Source of the DNA: Panaeolus papilionaceus
Lineage: Eukaryota; Basidiomycota; Agaricomycetes; Agaricales
NCBI GenBank assembly: GCA_015501605.1
Contig: JADNRZ010000018.1
Span: 496,001 to 560,000, forward strand
DNA: 64,000 bases
Reading direction: 5' to 3'
Within the stretch, counting starts at the first letter, position 1. Every line of letters starts with the position of its first letter. Positions 45,922 through 56,326 of this stretch are shown here, piece by piece. The translations under genes were made by a program, and so were the position numbers. The notes under the pieces were generated by a model. That model searched no databases. It was given only the letters and a program-made list of their open reading frames with translations, and was not told the origin of the DNA.

Positions 45922-48554
45922 TCAGAGGCTTTCAATAACCTTGCGGACTTCCTCCGCCTTCTTCCTAAAGCGCTGAAGCTCCCGTTCACCGTCTCTACGA
46001 AACTTGTCAAACTCAACCTCCATCTGATACCGGATCCACTCTTCTACCGTCATATCAAGTTCGGCCTCACTGAGTAGTGTCAAAGGTGCAAACGGAAGCT
46101 TAGAGAGGGCCGGGAAAATGGGAGGGTCGACAGATTTAGGCGCATCGGTGGTCGTCGGAGGAGAGGGTTTCATTCCTTTAGGCGAGGAGGGAGGTTGAAC
46201 CGTGGGTTGAGGGGGAGTACAGGGCCTGTCAATAATTTGCTCCTGTTGGACGTCTTGCATGTCGACATCATCATCAACGTCCAGCTTCTTGGGTCGTGGA
46301 GGAGTGGAAGGTGCGTCAAACATTTCAAGCGAGGGCGATTTCCTCACATCTTTTGGAGGAACTGGAGGAGCTATTTTGGGCTCAGGGGGTGGGGGAAGCG
46401 ATGGCTCTTCAGTCGTAGCGCGGGAACCTCGTATGTTTTCTTTGCCAGTTTGAAGGCCGGGTGCAGGCGTGCGTCGCTTGACTGGGGTTTCCTCGACATC
46501 TTCGTCGCTGGAGATTTCGACGACCTTGAGTTTAGGGTGCTTGGAAATATTTGGGAATCCTGAGCTTGTGAATGATGATGACTTTCCAAGCGGTTTCTCC
46601 TTCGAGATGGGGGCGATGTTCTGGTGATTGATAACCGGGGAAAGAGGCATGAGTTCATCTGAGGTCGATTGTTCCCTTTCGGAACGTGAGTCCTGCGGAG
46701 CCGGTGTACGTTGTTTCGTTTTTGATTTCGGTTTTGCAGGTTTGGGTTGGTCCCGAGAACTCGATGGCGCGGAAATTTCCTCTTCGACTACAGGTTTCGC
46801 TTTAGTGCGCTTAGGAATGAAGAGAGGCGGAAGCTCAGTAGCAGAGGGCAGAGGTTTGGAGGGAGGTTTGGGAGGAGGAGAGTTGCACACGTCCATTGGG
46901 TCATCATCGTCGAAGACATCCTGAACTGCGGGTTTCACAGGCTTCTGTTTCGCTGATTTTTTCTTGGGGATTGGCTTAGGTACGTCCTCTTCCTCTGAGG
47001 CGTCATCTTCATCAGATACAACGGTTATGGGCGCTGCTTTGGATTTAGAGGCGGTTCTCTGGTGTATTGGCTTCTTCTTGACTGGCGCGACTGGCACGTC
47101 GTCTTCTTGTTCCGACTCCTGAACTTTGGCTTTTGTCTTGGATCTTGACGACTTTCGAGTAGTGTCATCCGTCGAATTGGGGGCTGAAGCCTTTGACTTC
47201 GATCGTGACGGCTTCACAGTCGCATCGTCCTGGGAATCAGGAGGGGCCTTACTCTTCGCCTTGGAACGGGAAGGCTTACGTGCTTCCGGTTCTTCCTCTC
47301 CTGTTTGGTCGGTAATTTCGGAGCGGGAAACTGATTTGGCCCTTGATTTCTTCCTAACAGTGGGTGGAGCTTCAAGGACGTCCTCTTCTTCCGTCACCTC
47401 AGATCGGGTGACTGATTTCGACCTCGATTTCTGCTTGGTGGGAGGAGGCGCTTCAGACATGTTCTCGTCTTCCGCTTGATCTTCTTCCACCTCAGAAACA
47501 TCCTTGAGGGTACTACGACTTGTACTCCTCTTAGTCTTCGGAGTCTTTGCGGAGGACTTTCTTGTGCTTGAGCCCGAAGTTGAACGAGCTTTACGAGGTG
47601 TTTTCGCTGTGGATTTTGCTGCTATTGATTGCGCGGAATCGGATTCTGCGTTAGGGTCTCCGTCGTGCTCCTTGGTCGGCATTACAATGTCTTGGTGGGT
47701 GGAACGAGAAGTAGAACGCGAACTGGGCTTGCTCTGCGCTTTAGACGCAGGTTTGCTTGGTTTCTTCGCCTCGGCGGAATGGGTGAAAAATGCACACCCC
47801 TTGTCTTCAGCTCGCTGGCGATGTTGTTCCCTATGATAGAACCATTCATAAGCAATGCGTGATGATGACGTGTTAAGGAAAGTATGATATACAATGGGTC
47901 ATCTTCAGGTTCCCAACCACTGAAGGACATATTGCAGTAGAAACAAGTCACCAAGTCGTCTCCAGATGACTCAGGGGTGAAGACAAATCCTGCACGAGCC
48001 ATCTAAGGAGAATATAGATCAGGATATTCACAAAATTGCTGAGAGGAAAGTGGGGTCCATACCGCCTTGGAATTTGCTCCGTGATTCCTAGCTTTGTCAT
48101 GCATCCATCCCTCTCCTACTTGAAATGTTTCGTACCGCGCTTTCTCCATCGATTTGCTCGTAGGACTCCTGAGTTTATTGGTAGAAATAAATCTAAAGGG
48201 GGTTTAGTACATAACATTAAGCAAACTGGGGTCATACCGTCCGGAACGATCTACATCGAATGCAGAGCCGCAACATGCACTTGCCCAACAGCAAGTCTGG
48301 CCACACTTTTCCCAATGAATGGTCATCGGATCGTCGTCTTCCTCCCATGATCCTAGCTCCTTCGCACAGACGTAGCAAGTCGCATTATCGGGATCATCTA
48401 TACTAGGATTGTAGTAAAATCCAGCCTCTGAAAGTGTTTTCGGTGTCGCTTTAAAGGATTCTGGATGCGGCCACTTGAGAACCTTTGTTTTCTGACCTAC
48501 TTTAACCTTTTTCGATTTCTTGAAAGAGTTGAAACGAGCCTGTAGACCTTCCAT
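45922..48554 (-). CDS. BIR1: Bir1/survivin-type BIR protein of the chromosomal passenger complex
   Basis: Fungal survivin homologue that targets Aurora B to centromeres with INCENP. Exons are 48554-48238, 48192-48063, 48002-47893 and 47830-45922, giving 821 residues. There are two BIR domains. The first has WPHPESFKATPKTLSEAGFY, CYVC and GSWEEDDDP (about residues 28-100). The second has MEKARYETFQVGEGWMHDKA, MARAGFVFTP, CFYC and WEPEDDP (about 123-205). A long central region rich in Ser, Lys, Pro and Glu has many basic-Ser sites suited to kinase control. The C-terminus has a conserved helix (LDMTVEEWIRYQMEVEFDKF) likely used for complex contacts. In both BIRs the zinc-ligand His to Cys spacing is longer than in human survivin. 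The gene is divergent from WAPL. Confidence 0.9.
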
Positions 48555-48725
48555 GATATCGCGGGTGAATGGTGGCCGTTGTTGGAGGATTTAAACAAGC
48601 CTCGTGACATAAACAACCGCGTAAGTAACGCGTTCTGTCACACCGTGGCAGGTGCTTTGCTTGTCACGCGATTCCTGTTCTGTCAGAATAGGTTTGGCTG
48701 TTGTTCTGCTTTCCTTACTACAGTC
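48555..48725. promoter_or_regulatory. Compact bidirectional promoter of BIR1 and WAPL with an MCB box
   Basis: Only 171 bp separate the two start codons. It contains ACGCGT at 48628-48633 and a related CACGCGA at 48665-48671, both compatible with MBF-type G1/S control. No TATA box is evident. A leftward in-frame extension of WAPL from 48579 lacks an ATG and crosses this region; I treat it as non-coding. Confidence 0.5.
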
Positions 48726-51626
48726 ATGCATAATCCTCATACCTATGGAAAACGGGGTAGCACGAAGCGGAAGGATATTTCTGCTGGATCATCGTCGAAA
48801 CTGGAGCCAATGCCCAGCATGGACGAACTGGGCGGCATGCAGAAACGCAGAAAGCTTACTGCATCACCAGAACCAAGAAAACATTCACCTTCACCTCCGC
48901 GTACCATCTCAGATAGTGGGTCTGATTTTATAAAGAAGCGCATGCAAGAAAAACCTCTAAAAGTCTATGGAACACCTCGAAAGGCCCCCGCTGTTCGCAC
49001 TCAATCCGATGAACAAGTTTCCAAAACCCCTGTCCGCGACCTGTCCCAGATATTCAATGCTGTGTTGCCATCTTCATCACAGCAATCTCCCACTAAACTT
49101 GCAAAACGAATGTTAGCACGCTCTAAAACCGAGTCCTCCATAGACTCACCATCTGGGTCACAGGAATCCAACTTGGAACGGACAACATCTTTGCCTGTTC
49201 TGCCCCCATCGCCATCTAAACTAGAGAGGCATGGTTCAACCAGTAGCATCGGTTCTCCAGCTGCTCGATCGGGGTCTCAAAAATCAAAGTCTTCAGTGAC
49301 GAAAACCTATGCGGGCACATTCCGTTCATTCCTCGTGCCATTATCTACGTCACACGGCCCGGGGTCGTCTCAATCTGGAATTCCTGAGGAGGATGATTTC
49401 GAAAGTCGTGAATCCTACAACTCTCTACGTACACGTTGGGGAGTCGACAACTCTGAAGACGACCCATATCTTGCGCCACCTACGCCAACCAAGTCACAGT
49501 CTGCGACTCCAGAAGGCTCACCATCGAAACGGTCAAAAGGAAAGGCCTCACTGGCTCGGACATCCTCTTCAGCTGGAATGATAAACCCTTTGAAGAGTAT
49601 TTCGGAACTAAGAAACAAAGGAGAAAGCAGACGGTTCTTGGACGAGGTGGGGTACTTGTTTGAGGGCATGGCACCTCAGGGAAGCATTTCCCTTCGACGG
49701 GCAAGGTGACTACTGTGTTCTGGATTTCCGCTTGTTCTTGATATTTATTCTCAGCGCACTTGAAATTATCACCAAGATGTGTGACGTGGACTTCATGCGA
49801 AAAGCAAAAGCCGCAGATTTCTTTAGTCGCACTTGGGACATCTTTCTAGCGGCGGAATGCGGGTCGGGAAGCGATAAAGTACGTTCACCAGTCCAACTGT
49901 GTAACACTCTCTAATTTGGAACAGATCCTGGACGTGCTGCTGGTTATATTTATCGCAATTATAGCGCGCGACAACGATTCTCTTCAGGATCTCTATCAGC
50001 ACACGAAGAGCAGTGATAGCCCGCTGGACAGGCTTGGGAAAGGTTCCCTCTTGCTCGTGGATTTTCTATTTCAGCAACTGGAAGGTACACAAGATGCAGA
50101 TGACCCCCTGCAATTACTTCCACAGATTGACGACATGAGATTGAGGGAAATGGGCTTTACTAAACGAGACAAGGCTATTGTAAGCTCTCGTCGATGCCAT
50201 TTTTGCGCACCACTGATTATCGTATAGTTGATGTCAATTAACGACGTCCTCGTATCTCGTTCTGGCTTAAGTTCACCTGACGTATCAGTAAGTAGTGCTG
50301 CTTGTCCCTTCGGGATGCCTTGGTTGACTCATCGGCCCGTTCAAAGCTTTCAACATCCTCCCTAGCAATATGCAGCATTCGTCGTCTCCCTTCCACAAGC
50401 ACTCCGAGACGCTATTTTCCAACCCTACTTTATTCATTCCGATCTAATTTAGCATTCGGGACGGAAGCAACTTCCCTCTTTGCTGCTTTACCCAAATGGG
50501 CATCCACAGCAGCAACAGTGTCATATGAGAGTGCTCACGCTTATCTGCAACTTCTCACCAACTACTTACTGGACCAGTGGCAACCGTACGATGATTCTGA
50601 TTCAAAGGCAGAAGAACAAGAGGAACGCAACCAGCACGAAATGGACAAAGCTCGTGATGAGTGGCTGGTCGAAGATATATTGGCTTTGGCGGTGTGTATC
50701 GAGCTCCGTATGACATCGTCTGAAGAAGAGGAGGATGTTCCTCGTATGTTTTTCCTAACAGAGGTCTGTTTCAAATATTAACGAGCTTTTTAGTTCAAGA
50801 ATCCATGGATCTGCTTCTTCAGGCACTCGTCAGTCTCACGCACAACGACAATGCATGGGCTCGAAAAGTTGTGGAGTCTCCTTATGGATTACCCTTCCTA
50901 CTGAGGATGGTTTACAAAACCAGTCGAATTTCGCGGAATCCTTCAACGCAAAATGATATTAAGAAGGAGGAAGACGCAGAGGAAATGGATGAACAAGTCC
51001 CCCGGACAGAACAGAGTTCCGATACACTCTGTCTAGTCCTTGGTCTGCTCACCAATCTGGTTCAAACGACCCCGCAATCCAAAGACATCCTGAGAGATAT
51101 CCGTGAGTAGTGTCTGGTTGTTCTTGGCTAGGCAAACGATCTAACTAAAGTTTTTCTCCTCTTCGAATAAATAGGCTTGGATCCTTCTTGCTCTTTGAAA
51201 TGGCATTCATGTGCCACCAAATGCTCATGCACCAAGCGGTGCACGGGCCTAGATATTCTTGTGTCACTGTACACACAACAGACCAAGGCTGAATCCTCGT
51301 CTTCAGCGACACCTCCCCCTGATTCAAGTGAAGCAGAGGCTGAAGCGGAGGCATCCTTCATCCGAAGTCATCTAGCTGTATTGTTTGGTCTGTTGATGAT
51401 GGACAACGCCAAAAATCGGAAAGAGATCCTTTCAAAGCTCCCTCCACCCCCTTCATCTAGCACCCTGCGGGCAAAAGTCAGCAAGTTATTTGACCAGGCA
51501 CAGATGTTCCTAACGTTTTATACGATCGTCAGCAGCAGATTAAAAGAAGGGGATGGTGAGAGTAAGGTTGCGAAGGAGGTGGTCGACTTTTTGCAAAAGC
51601 TGAGAGACGATCCTGGTTCTGTTTAA
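48726..51626 (+). CDS. WPL1: Wapl/Rad61-type cohesin-release factor
   Basis: Homologue of Wapl (wings apart-like), which with Pds5 opens the cohesin ring and removes cohesin from chromatin. Exons are 48726-49705, 49755-49878, 49925-50179, 50228-50287, 50347-50743, 50794-51102 and 51175-51626, giving 858 residues. The first 310 residues are disordered, Ser/Pro-rich, with many proline-directed sites. The conserved Wapl helical-repeat domain starts with RNKGESRRFLDEVGYLFEGM and continues with ASALEIITKMCDVDFMRKAK and AADFFSRTWDIF. Near the C-terminus are DPSCSLKWHSCATKCSC and SHLAVLFGLLMMDNAKNRKE, typical of the family. The junction between exons 4 and 5 is the least certain; it was chosen because it keeps frame into TSSLAICSIRRL. 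Start is the first ATG (MHNPHTYGKR). Confidence 0.9.
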
Positions 51627-51845
51627 AAGCGTAGTGTGCACTTGATTAATTTGTAAATTAGGAATATAACTATCTGCCTGACGATCCCCATCCATGCAGC
51701 TCCTGTAGGTCTCACAACTCTATAGCAATGCTACCCCAAACCGCCTTAATTATGCAGGATCTGTCCTGTCATTGTAGCATAGAACGTAGTCTAAATAACG
51801 ATAACAATAGATAGATAGATGTCAAATTGATGCAATCCACCCCAT

Positions 51846-54800
51846 CTACTCAGGATCTCTGGATACATTCACATCCAGCGCCTCGCTAACCTCCGCTCCA
51901 GCTTCCTCGTCTTGGTCCTTGGTATCATTGAAGTTCATCTCCAAGGCAGGGAGATAATGCTTCATCTTCCACAGGCTCCCGATGGTCAGACTTGTAAGAT
52001 CGAAAGCTGGAGCGACCACGGGATCATCTTTTGACCGTAGTTTTTCCTGTTCCACAACTGAAGGTGGCATTTTGGGATGTCTTGCTGAGAAGTGGGTCAA
52101 CAAGATATTTTTGGCGTTCATCCTAAAACCACAAATATGAATGATCGATCTATTGAGGAATGCTTGAGAGGGGAGGGGAATACGTACTGCTTTCCGATGT
52201 CAATGGCTTGACCGATTGTACTATGCGATTTTTTCTTGGCCAGCTCAGCCTCCTCGTCACCCATGGTTGCTTCATGAATAAGCACCGTTGATCCTGCACC
52301 TGCCCACACCAGACTTTTGGTTGGTTGTGTGTCTCCAGAGAAACTAATACTCCACCCATCTTGATGTCGGAGGACGGCACCGTAACACTTGCATCGATGA
52401 TAAACATTGACTGTGTCGAATGAACGCAGACCTAGAGATCTACACATATCTGCCGCATTTTTTATCGAGCTGCGAAAATACAAGTATGGGATTAGCAAGG
52501 CTAGTTATAGCTCAGTAGTACTGACTCACAGCCCATAATCTAGCCATTCCTCTGTTCCCCCGACTTGCCAAATCCCAGTGGTCATATAAGCGCCGGATTT
52601 CTGATAATGTAGGGCATCACTGATGATGGAGATGACGCCGTTTCCGGATGGGTCGTTCAACCCGATATCTTGCACATCTGAAAGCTCCTTGAGGTAAAGA
52701 TGCACACCACGGATAGAAACGACATAGAGGGGGTGCGCAGGCGGTGGGTTGAGCTAGTTGTGTGGAAATTAGTATTTATACAAGGGCTGTATCATAGAAA
52801 AAGAGGCATACCAGCTTTCTCTTCGCCAGAAGTTGCGAAAGCCCCATATGATGGTCGCCATGAATGTGGCTCGCGAATATGCACTTCACATCTCTTAAGA
52901 TATCCCAAGCATTGTCAGGCGCTGATTCATCAGTTCCAAAATGCCTCGCCAGCTGTCCCCATGTGCCCTCCCCGCAATCAAGAATAACGTTACCCCAACC
53001 AGGAATTCGAATCAGAGTAGACAGCACTTGGAAGCCCGCGTCAGTCATTACAAAGTATAAAGTTTTCAACAACAAAATCGTGCATACCGTTTCTATACCT
53101 ACTGGGCAATGAACCTCCCGTGCCAAGTGGGTGAATACCAACGCTTGCACCTTCTGGTACGTTGACCTCGCCATTGGCAAGACACTGCGCAACATTTTCT
53201 TTTGCCTGATCAGTGCAAGCTTGAAGAGAGGGCGAGATCGCGAGGGGTTTTTCTCCCCTCAAAGTGGGATGGAAATTGTCATGCGCTTCGCTTTCTGGAG
53301 AAAAAATGGGGGGCGCAAAAGGGCGAAGTTGGGTATGATGGTGGGCAGATAATGTTTGCGTGTTTGGAGGAAGTCCGGAGATTGCTATAACACGTCGTTT
53401 AGCTTTATGTTCAACAAGAAGGGTCGAGTAAGGGTGCCTACAAGAAATGGGTTTCCGAGCAACCATAGAGTGCTTCGGAATGGGGAACATGGTTTCGTCG
53501 AGTTTGTTCAGGCGAAGCTGGTTGTAACCTGCGCTCGTAAATGTCAAAGGATCTGGAGAGTGTTCGCGAGAGGTAACAAAGTGCTTGAATGTGCTTGAAT
53601 GTATATACTAAGGAAGCTTTCGAAGAAAAAACTTACATGAGCATCTGTTCCAAAACCGTGCATAAACTTCTTGTATCTCTCATCTTCTAGCACGCCATCG
53701 CCAAGAAAGTGATAAACCGTCCGGACAATGTGTTCAGCAGGCCGTGGCGCCGAAGGTTCCTCATTCCAGAATTTTTGATACAAGTCAGAGCTCTTGAAGC
53801 TCGAACATAACGAAGGGATGTGGTCTGGAGAGGGAATATCCAAAACAGCGACTACCTAAGCCACATTCAATGTGAGACCAGACACAAAACAGTGGTAAAT
53901 AACATACAGCTGCAGGATCAGGTTTTCCTATGATTTCCTCAGGTTGCACCGTTCGTGTAACCATTTGGTCGCCGTCCTTGATTTTAACCTCCACAGAGAT
54001 ACCCTTTGTAAGTTTGGCTCGATCTTGCCCAAATATCCCTAGTTCTTCTGCTTTTTTGGAATCGAACCTTCCCCGCGATTGTGGTCCAACGATGATATAA
54101 GCAAGTGTCGGTGGGTATGATGACGAAATTGAGTTGATATGCTTTGGAAGTTGGGTAAGGAATCCTTTGGGTGCAGGTAGTCGTGGACGGCGCGTGTTAA
54201 TGATCTACGAGCCAATCTAAAAGGGCCCACTCAACCAAGAGCAACGATTTGCTTACCTCCTGTTTAGAAGCTGACGCTTCTCCGGTAGGAGGTCCTTCTT
54301 TATCTTTGGAATTTGGGGTTTTTCCTGATTTCTTCCCTTGCTTCCCTTTCACCTCTTCCTCAGGACGATTGGTGTAAGGAAACATTGCTTGCAGAACAAG
54401 TAGTCGATACTCTCTTGCTAATTCACCTGTCAATGAAAGAGGTTGAAAGTCGTGTTTCGACACTTCCACCTGCAATTCCGTCGAAGGAACAACCGGGTCA
54501 AATGCACTGCTGTCTAAATTTTGCTTTTTCCGAGGAAGATCTGGGGAGGGAGAACGCCTTCGTTTCTCAGATAATCTAACGCTGGATATGTCCCCATCTT
54601 CTATTATAGATGAAGGGGAAAGTGGTGTAGGCAATACCGGGATAGCGTAGACAGTTATGTTCTTGTCGGAAAAGCAAGGTTTAGTTGAAGGAGAGGTCAA
54701 GGGGATATCATTTGTTGTGATTCGTATTGAATCCCTACAGAGTCTCAATAAAAGTTGAAGTTATTGGGTAATGCACTCACCTGAATGAATACATTCGCAT

Positions 54801-55134
54801 GCTGGCTAAGATATGACTCAGCCCATCTGGTCCATGGATGCTCAACTTATTTATTGTAGCATCGGCAAATGTCATCAGCAGGCCTAGGACTTGATCAACC
54901 CAAACGTCTTAAATTAATATTATAAAGCGCACCAGGTAGCCCACTTGTCCTCTCTATCGTTGACTGAGTAAAGAACATTGCCTCTGTCTTCTTCCAATTC
55001 CTGTCGTTCTCCCGAAATGAGCGTCCGGTATTTTCGCCAGCATTGAATATGTATTTCGCATTGTCAAAGGTAATGATGATGGATGGTTCGGTGTCAGACG
55101 ACAAAGTTGTCAGAGCCGATGTAGAGTAATTCAT
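51846..55134 (-). CDS. TRZ1: Long-form tRNase Z (ELAC2/Trz1), tRNA 3' endonuclease
   Basis: Endonuclease that cuts the 3' trailer from pre-tRNAs in nucleus and mitochondria. Exons are 55134-54933, 54883-54781, 54734-54257, 54204-53908, 53855-53637, 53583-53088, 53026-52812, 52753-52530, 52469-52188 and 52122-51846, giving 930 residues. The N-terminal half is the degenerate metallo-beta-lactamase domain (SIIITFDNAKYIFNAGENTG, TSGLPGLLMTFADATINKL). The catalytic half has HPLGTGGSLPSRYRNV, LIRIPGWGNVILDCGEGTWG, the metal-binding SHIHGDHHMGLSQLLAKRKL (about residues 650-670), FSGDTQPTKSLV, LIHEATMGDEEAEL and KSHSTIGQAI. Length is usual for the long form. The start is the first in-frame ATG; a 16-codon upstream ORF overlaps it. 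An upstream in-frame stretch without ATG is Arg-rich and presequence-like. Confidence 0.93.
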
Positions 55135-55181
55135 TCTACGTATTCTGCTCGTTCGTTCAGGACAATAACGGGTATGAGCAT
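55131..55181 (-). promoter_or_regulatory. 16-codon uORF whose stop overlaps the TRZ1 start (ATGA)
   Basis: ATG at 55181 opens a frame encoding MLIPVIVLNERAEYVE. Its TGA shares the T and G of the TRZ1 ATG, which is the classic termination-reinitiation overlap. It could lower or tune translation of tRNase Z. Whether the transcript includes it depends on the unmapped start site. Confidence 0.5.
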
Positions 55182-56326
55182 TCAGAAAAAGCAGAGACGG
55201 CTGGGTAACCTGATGTCCCCGTAGTGACCGCGTTGTTGCTGACAAGATGAATGCCAGATTATATAAAGGGTATTTGGTCCTTTATAATATGTTAGAAAGA
55301 GTTATAAATATTCGTTGTATACTCTCACCTTGGGTTATTGATTGAAATCCAGACTTGGACGCGACTCGAAATTCAAATTGCTTCCGTCGATCGCGAAGGT
55401 GATCACGTGTAGCTGGTCTCGGCTTTTGCCGTTCCGCGCTCTTGATCATCGCACTGTCAACCTTCGAAGGTTTGCATTTCACCACACCGCGAACTTATAA
55501 ACCTAGCGTTTCTGGAACTATGGGATCATAAGCATATGTTGCTTGACGTCGTCTATATGCACTCCAGGTGTCCCAAACGGACGGCCGGACAGAATGTAAA
55601 GCCAGGTCATCTAATGGTACCTGTACCAAGCTTGTGCGCTCAGTATCCCTGTATCAGGATTGACTTATCACGCACTCCAAAGGAAGCCATGGAGCCCAGC
55701 TCCCCCGACTCTGTATTCTGGTGTGTGCTGCGCAGCAGATATCTTTCCCAGAAAATGACCTCAATCATTGGCGCGCTGAGAGGCGCTGAGGGCTCAGGAA
55801 CATTTCATTGAAGTTGACCAGGGTTGTCAACCTTTGTCAGAACCGAAGGGGATACATGGGCTCTGCAGATTGATGTTCACCATCAACAGCTCATGGTCAA
55901 GTCTCAGTAAAAACTCGATACATGACTAGTAAGTGGTGTTAACTGAAACGCGCTTGTGGTAAGTCATGGCTATGCGGATTTGATTGAAAGTCCTAAAGCA
56001 ATTGCTGCGCTTCGTTTTGCGTCCTTAAATCCTGTCCACTCTAAATCCAAGCTTTGATGCTGCTTATCACTGTACCTGCAGGGTCTGTACGAATTACGAC
56101 GTCCATGGCTAATTGAAAATGCTGGGCAACATTTTCAGAATGATCTTCCGTTTCGGAAGCGCTAAGGAGTGCAATCGGGGACTTTTTGTTTCATCACCCC
56201 GACGCCGCCAGACAGGGAACTCGACCTGCCAACCTATATTTTCGCGGACACCTCAGGTCGTTTGCAATGTCCACTTTTCTTCCCTTCCGCTGTTGTCACT
56301 CCTTTACTTTTCAAACGCGCGAGAAA
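55182..56326. other. Intergenic region between TRZ1 and membrane-protein gene 1
   Basis: About 1.1 kb. Holds the TRZ1 promoter/leader and the promoter of the first membrane-protein gene. A 67-residue basic frame lies at 55282-55485 (-) and short frames at 55536-55811 (+), without family resemblance. An in-frame upstream ATG at 56267 would add 20 residues to the membrane protein, but these do not look like a signal peptide. Confidence 0.5.

Noticed and set aside
48579..48725. N-terminal extension of WAPL from 48579
   Set aside because: It starts at a non-ATG codon, overlaps the shared promoter almost to the BIR1 start, and adds sequence unlike the family; the ATG at 48726 is preferred.
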